Assembly: GCA_944474755.1 (NCBI GenBank)
Contig: OX104112.1
Span: 19,432,460-19,496,459, forward strand
Source: Limnoperna fortunei
Lineage: Eukaryota > Mollusca > Bivalvia > Mytilida > Modiolidae
DNA: 64,000 nt
Reading direction: 5' to 3'
Shown here: piece by piece, positions 58,584 to 64,000 of the stretch
Position numbering within the stretch: position 1 is the stretch's first letter
How the letters are laid out: each line of letters begins with the position of its first letter
Notes under the pieces: generated by a model
The model's input: only the letters and a program-made list of their open reading frames with translations
What the model was told of the DNA's origin: nothing
Database searches by the model: none
Translations under genes and position numbers: made by a program

Positions 58584-60796
58584 GGGTTACACTAATGTCC
58601 TGAAACTTACCTGGAATGTCCTGAAAAATGTCCTGAAAACGTATATAAATTGTCATAACTTTTTTATTTCTTGATGGATTTAAACCAAATTTGGGTCAGT
58701 TTGAGATATAAACTTATATTATAGGAATATGAAAACAAAATTAAAAAAAAAAAATTTTTGTAGGAGATAAGTTGACCTGAAGGACTACCTGTCGTGACCT
58801 GAAAAATGTCCTGAAAACGTATATAATGATCATAACTTTTTTATTTCTTCATGGATTTTCACCAAATTTGGGTCAGTTTGAGATATAAGCATATATTATA
58901 AGAATATGAAAACAAAATTTAAAAAACAAATTTGTGGGAGATAAGTTGACCTGAAGGACTAACTGTCGTGACCTGAAAATGTCCTGAAAACATATAAATG
59001 GTCATAACTTTTTTATTTCTTCATGGATTGTCTTCAAATATTGGTTGGCTGGAAAAATAAACATATTTTATTTGAATATGAAAAATATGATGTATTTTTA
59101 ATTTTTTGTAGGAGAAATGTTGACCTGAAAGACTACATGTCGTTTGTGTATGTCCCGAGAATGTCCTGAAAACATACAGAAATTATCATTTTATCTTGAC
59201 AGAATGATTACATATTTTACTCAAATGTTGCTGAAAATTATAATATAACATTTGTTTTATGAGAATTTCTTACAATTTTTTCTGCATATTATAGTTTAAA
59301 AAAGCCATTAATAGTTGTACAAATGTCAGCTGTTTACACTTAATTGTATTAAAAACATTAATTAGAGTATTTAGTTGGATTAATTATACATCAGGTAGTA
59401 ATTAACATTATTGACACTTCAAGGTAATTACATACTTAATTGGGACAGGCGTTGGGCAGACAAGTTTATTACTTTATTTATAAAATACAAAAAAAATCGC
59501 AATAAAACTTGCATAAACAAATATAGAATGAAAACCTATTACTGAGGATGTCTATGATCATCACAAAACCAATCTGAAGACACTCCTGAACAACTCAAAT
59601 GAGACCACTTGTTGCAAGCGACTCTTCCTCTTTTCCCTTCACATCCTATCATATTTTGGAACACATCTGGCTTTCCGCAGGTACAGCTTGCTTCTATTTT
59701 TCTTGTGTGTATTTTCATGTTTGTCTCTGTATTGGTATTGCAATTAAATGTTCCCGCATGTACTTTTCGACGAAACTGGTTCTTTTCTTTAGGTTAAATG
59801 TACCTCTGTGACAAAATTCAAACAAATTAGCAATCGCATACACACCACAATCATAACCAACAAACAATACACCAGAACGTTTTTACACTTAGAAAATAAA
59901 ACAGCACTATAAAGAAACTTTGTACAGAAAAATAAGAAAATTGAGCACTATAGATTATATAAGAATTAAATCAAAACAAAAATGAAAGTAGCACTATTTA
60001 AGTATAGCAGTCAAATGACTTGGTAAACTTTGAATGGAAAGAAATTTGAAATTCATGTTATATATACATATTGGTGATGACTTCTCACTGTTAAAAACTG
60101 TCACTATCAATTAAATGTAATTAAATTTAATTAAATTATAACCAAACAAGTAATAGAATATAATAGATTGTAATTAAATTAAATGCAATTAATGATTAAC
60201 GCTAATTAAACATTACTCACTTTGTTTAATTAATTCCAGTTCAATTCTAGTTCAGTTTAGCAAATTCATAGTTGCTTAGTCTTCAATACTTTATGCATCT
60301 ATAACTGTCATCTATGGATTTTATCATTTTTTTGTGAGGATATATTATTCTTTATCACCGAGGTAACACATTTATCTTATGTGTAGTTTCAGGACATCGT
60401 GCGTCATATCAGGAGATCATCTTTCAGGTCAAGTTTTCTCTGCTGTTATAAATTTTTCTAACTTTCTGTTTAACTTTTAATATAATATAGATGAATATCT
60501 CGCACTGACCAAAATTTGAGCAAAATTTATTCAGAAATAAAAAAGTTACAGATATTTATTTTTATCCCTGTCACGTTTTCAGGACACGACAGGTAGTCCT
60601 TCAGGTCAACTTATCTCCCACAAAAAAAAAAATTTTTGAATTTTTTTTTCATATTCCTATAATATAAGTTTATATCTCAAACTGACCCAAATTTGGTTTA
60701 AATCCATCAAGAAATAAAAAAGTTATGATCATTTATCTCCGTTTTCGGGACATTTTTCAGGACATTACCGGAAATTTCAGGACATTAGTGCTACCC
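58584..60796. mobile_element. non-autonomous Mutator-like element, 2.2 kb
   Basis: The left terminus GGGTTACACTAATGTCCTGA and the complement of the right terminus GGGTAGCACTAATGTCCTGA match at 18 of 20. ATACTTCAT is duplicated exactly at 58575-58583 and 60797-60805; a 9 bp TSD is typical of Mutator. Subterminal units of about 175-180 bp repeat on the left (near 58631, 58809, 58982, 59164) and inverted on the right (60380-60796). The centre has no transposase. Confidence 0.88.
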
Positions 60797-60937
60797 ATAC
60801 TTCATTCAGTCAAGAAGCATTCGTTTAGCTCCCCATGTATATATATTCCCTTAGTTTCCTTTTGTGTTGTAATCTCACGGTACAGAGTCTGATGAAATGT
60901 TTTTGTGTTTCGTTTTGGACTAGGAAGAAGGTTGTAA

Positions 60938-61092
60938 ATGGCGACAAGGGTAACAGAAGAACACGGCACAAACATCGAGAACACAATATCTGATCTGAGA
61001 ACAAAATTAGAAGGAAATATTTATTTAAACGAAATAATTGAACACCTGAGGTCGCCAAAACATACATCTGAGCTCAACGAAACTTCTGTGAG
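60938..61092 (+). CDS. candidate first coding exon, unknown gene
   Basis: It starts ATG GCG (preceded by GTAA) and runs MATRVTEEHGTNIENTISDL through EGNIYLNEIIEHLRSP to a good donor AG|GTAAAC in phase 2. The 51 residues look like a mixed helical, real-protein composition. I do not recognise the family. It begins about 140 bp after the Mutator-like element. No second exon was identified before the window ends. Confidence 0.4.
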
Positions 61093-61219
61093 GTAAACAT
61101 TATTTACGTGGATTTTAAAAAATAAGTTTTGAATTCAAGTTAATTTATAATTAAGAAATAATTCAGAACTTTATTGGTACTACTGACAAAGGCCAATTGG
61201 GACTAATTTTAGGGTCGAT

Positions 61220-61719
61220 TAGTCCGAGAATCCTCTGCCGTCAAACGCTTTTTAATTTTTTTTTTTTGCGTGGGACGTCAGAGAGCTCTCTATAAGCAAC
61301 ACAGCGGATTTTGCGACACAGTTCTGGGTCGGCAAATCTTGTCGTTTCCATATGTTAACAAACATCAAGCTTATTTAAGCACAGGACTTGAGTCACATTG
61401 TTATCATGTGACTTTTTATTCAAAATGAAAGTGAAATGTATGGATGTAAGGGTATCGATGGAAATGAGCTAAGAAATGGACTTAAATCTTCTTGATTAAA
61501 GGTATGATTATTATATTCATAGAGAAAAATATCTAAAGAAGTGAATTATATCTAGTTTAACTGGACGAAAATGTTTGTTAACATCTGGAAACGATGAAAT
61601 TTGCTGACCCAGACCGGTGTCGCAAAATCCGCTGTTTTGCTTATGGAGAGCTCTCTGACGTCCCACGCAAAAAAAAAAAATTTAAAAAAAGCGTTGGACG
61701 GCAGAGGATTCTCGGACTG
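61220..61719. mobile_element. 500 bp MITE with long arms and 9 bp TSD
   Basis: AGGGTCGAT is duplicated at 61211-61219 and 61720-61728. Inverted arms of about 150 bp begin (T/C)AGTCCGAGAATCCTCTGC and include 'gcgtgggacgtcagagagct' and 'gcggattttgcgacac'. The long TIR and 9 bp TSD suggest a Mutator-like MITE of a family different from 58584. Confidence 0.85.
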
Positions 61720-62699
61720 AGGGTCGATGTACTAAAAGAATCTATACTAGCTAAGTGTTGCGTATTGTGGCGAGGGTTTTTTTCGTGAAAAATGAAAACT
61801 ACTATCTGCGTATGGTTCAGTTTATGTTCCTTTTGTAGATCAAGAAGGGTACTTTTTGAAATCAACCATTATTTCCTTGAGATATTCAGTGTTTTGAAAA
61901 ATGGCGGTTTTTAAATTTTGATCCGGTGATTTTCCATACTAAAATTTGACCTTAATTAGAACAGAAGTGTACTTTAGGAACAATCGATTGATGTCTATTG
62001 GAAATCCTTCGGGTGATGTCGTCGGCAGTTAAGGCTAGAAAAGTCTTGCGGTTTGTCCGAATACCATTGAAGTCACTAACAACGCAAGGTACCGTTAGAA
62101 ACAAAAATGGCAGACATTATGTAAAATTTCCGTAGCAAAAGTCAGGGACGATTTGTAACAACTAAACAACAGCGGCATAGTATAAAACATGAACAGGTTA
62201 TCTGGTTATCGTATCTAAATTTTTCTCCTGGATTTTCATAATAAAATGAATATGGAATAATAAAAAAATGCAAGCAACAAATTTTTTCCAAGGGGTTTGG
62301 CATTTAGAATAAATTAAATATGCCAATTAAATAGCTAACAGATAATACAATCTTAATCTATGGACCATGTCATCAGCTGACCTAAACTTAGTCCTAATGC
62401 AGGTCTCAGGACAAGGTGGTCTGTATGAAAAAGGTTCTCTTGTTTTGTGCCTTTTATCTTTAATGTATGGCTAGAAGTACTGAAGTAGATAGAAACATAG
62501 TCCATGTATCAGGTGTTTTTTTTTCATTGACATTGATTAACGATAAAGGTTATGTGCTGTTTCATATTGCATACCATCAATAATAATGAAAAAGAAAGAA
62601 AAAAAAACTGAATCTAAGTGTGTAATGGTTTTAAAACACAAGAGAAATAATCCTGGAAATTGATGTAAATAGTGACAAATGTTTGTAACTACTGCAAAA

Positions 62700-62831
62700 T
62701 TAATTTTTTGTACGACCCCCTGACTTCTCCATAGTGTCTCCTGAAGTCTCCCTATCAGGGCCTGACTTCTCCCTGTTTTGCTGCCAGGGAGAAGTCACTT
62801 CTCCCTAATTTTTTAGAGTGTGGTGACCCCT
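62700..62831 (-). mobile_element. end fragment related to the 22770 transposon
   Basis: On the minus strand it reads CAGGGGTCACCACACTC..., then 'tagggagaagtgacttctcc' and repeated 'agggagaagt'-like blocks, as in the left end at 22770. The opposite end was not found. Confidence 0.65.
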
Positions 62832-63252
62832 GTTTCATGTCTTTAAATTCACAATAATTTTCAATGTAATATTTTTTTTTAAATGGGAAGGGGGGTGGAG
62901 GCTACTAGTACATACCCATGTACATTTTAAGACAGACTAAGTTTGTGAAACAAATCTTCTTAAACACCTGACATAAAGAAAGGATGGTCAGACGTCAGTT
63001 GGATATGTTTTCTCTGTTAAATTTAAGAGACTATACTAGTAGCTACTAGTCACCTACTAGTACATGTAGTACTAAGTAATATATAGCAATGTTATATGGC
63101 CTTGGATCCATATGTCCACATTGAAAGAGCATTATCATTCTTATCTAATTTGCATGAAATAAATAAATTAACTCCAGCTTAGTATTATCTTTTGGTACAT
63201 TGTAGTTCAAAGTTGAGGGCTGACCATTTTTATAATTTAGTATCGTCTTGCA

Positions 63253-63375
63253 CAGGTTATAGGATGGTATAACAAGGTTTGATTCTGTTTACGACTAATA
63301 AACTGTGAAGCGGTGTATGAATGATGTAAACAGACCCAAACCATGTAGAGAGTATAACCTGTTCAGAAATTTGAA
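63253..63375. mobile_element. foldback MITE, relative of 38831
   Basis: The outer words 'cacaggttata' and 'tataacctgttcagaaattt' and inner 'gtttgattctgtttac' and 'gtaaacagacccaaaccatg' match the element at 38831; the loop is longer and the left arm diverged. Confidence 0.65.
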
Positions 63376-63716
63376 ATATTTTATACTCATATAGAAATCT
63401 TTATTTTGATTCGCTTAGATGCCGTCACGTGACATGTGATATTTTGCTGGGTCAGCGGTAACCGCACAAGATTTTGCACATGAGCCACTTGGTGTCCATT
63501 AATCTTCAAGTGCATAAAATAATGAAATATTTACAAAATTGAGATGTTTGGATAAATGTACATGTACATTTACGTAATAAAACATTCAAACAAAACAGTA
63601 GTATATGTTACCATGTTTCTGTCTGCATTGTATGGGCTGGATTTTTTCTTGTGGAAAAAGGTTAAAATGTACAAAATATGTTGCAAATATGGAAAAGTTT
63701 TCATTTAAATATTCGA

Positions 63717-63882
63717 TATAATATAACAGTTATCACCCTAGATGATATGTGACCAGGCATTTTTTTTTCCCTCAAAAAGTAAGGTCACCAATCGTGGCAA
63801 GCCCTCGGGTGACCTTACTTTCTCGGGGAAAGAAATCACTGGGTCACACCCAACTAGGGTGATAATTGTATAATATTACTTA
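63717..63882. mobile_element. foldback palindrome
   Basis: The arms 'acagttatcaccctagatga'...'aaagtaaggtcacc' and 'ggtgaccttactttc'...'aactagggtgataattg' are inverted around a short loop. Confidence 0.75.
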
Positions 63883-64000
63883 TAGTTTAATTTTAACAAT
63901 CAATCTTGACAATTTTAATGGTTAAAACATGGAGTAAAGTTTTGTATACTATGGGTATCTCCAGTTGAATTAGCCAATCAGATTTCTTTATTTAAGGAAT

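Noticed and set aside
61594..61865. Short frames on both strands near 61600-61860
   Set aside because: They cross the inverted arm and poly(A) of the MITE at 61220-61719.

Overview
The window is AT-rich, intron-rich metazoan nuclear DNA. It has spliced genes with canonical GT-AG junctions, poly(A)-tailed LINEs, tRNA-derived SINEs and many DNA-transposon remnants. The repeat families point to a bivalve mollusc: tandem arrays of ~160-180 bp units with (GTCC)n microsatellites resemble the bivalve 'pearl' elements, and there are several copies of a GGGGCCTCGGTGGCCGAGTGG-type SINE. This assignment is inference; no species is named.

Three genes can be read exon by exon. (1) TPX2, the spindle assembly factor, lies on + from 188 to 21615 as 14 coding exons. 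Its 5' end is outside the window and its last intron is 8.9 kb. (2) PSMG2, proteasome assembly chaperone 2, lies on - from 34108 to 29467 as six exons; the short first exon was not found. (3) A class B flavin-containing monooxygenase lies on + from 40872 to 45544 as five coding exons, 425 residues, apparently complete. A fourth locus is only a candidate first coding exon at 60938-61092 (+).

Layout: 1-21615 TPX2, whose last intron (12435-21319) is a nested transposon archive (a SINE inside a foldback MITE, a rolling-circle-like tandem element, a LINE carrying a MITE, a 1.9 kb pogo-like element). 21616-29460 is intergenic, with a CAGGG-terminus transposon, a SINE next to a pearl-like array, and a 1.1 kb TA-flanked MITE. 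29467-34108 is PSMG2. 35400-38960 holds LINE, SINE and MITE relics and a compound tetranucleotide microsatellite. 40310-45690 is FMO. 46146-48366 is a Helitron-like element with a near-perfect 330 bp higher-order repeat. 48370-58400 is mostly repeat relics, including two broken LINEs. 58584-60796 is a non-autonomous Mutator-like element with a perfect 9 bp target-site duplication, just upstream of the candidate exon.

The genes do not form a pathway. The most unusual observation is in FMO: one 5' splice site is triplicated inside a 54 bp coding repeat, and one 3' splice site is present five times inside a 41 bp repeat. A second theme is that several unrelated repeat families, including the Mutator-like element, are built from tandem units of about 150-180 bp.
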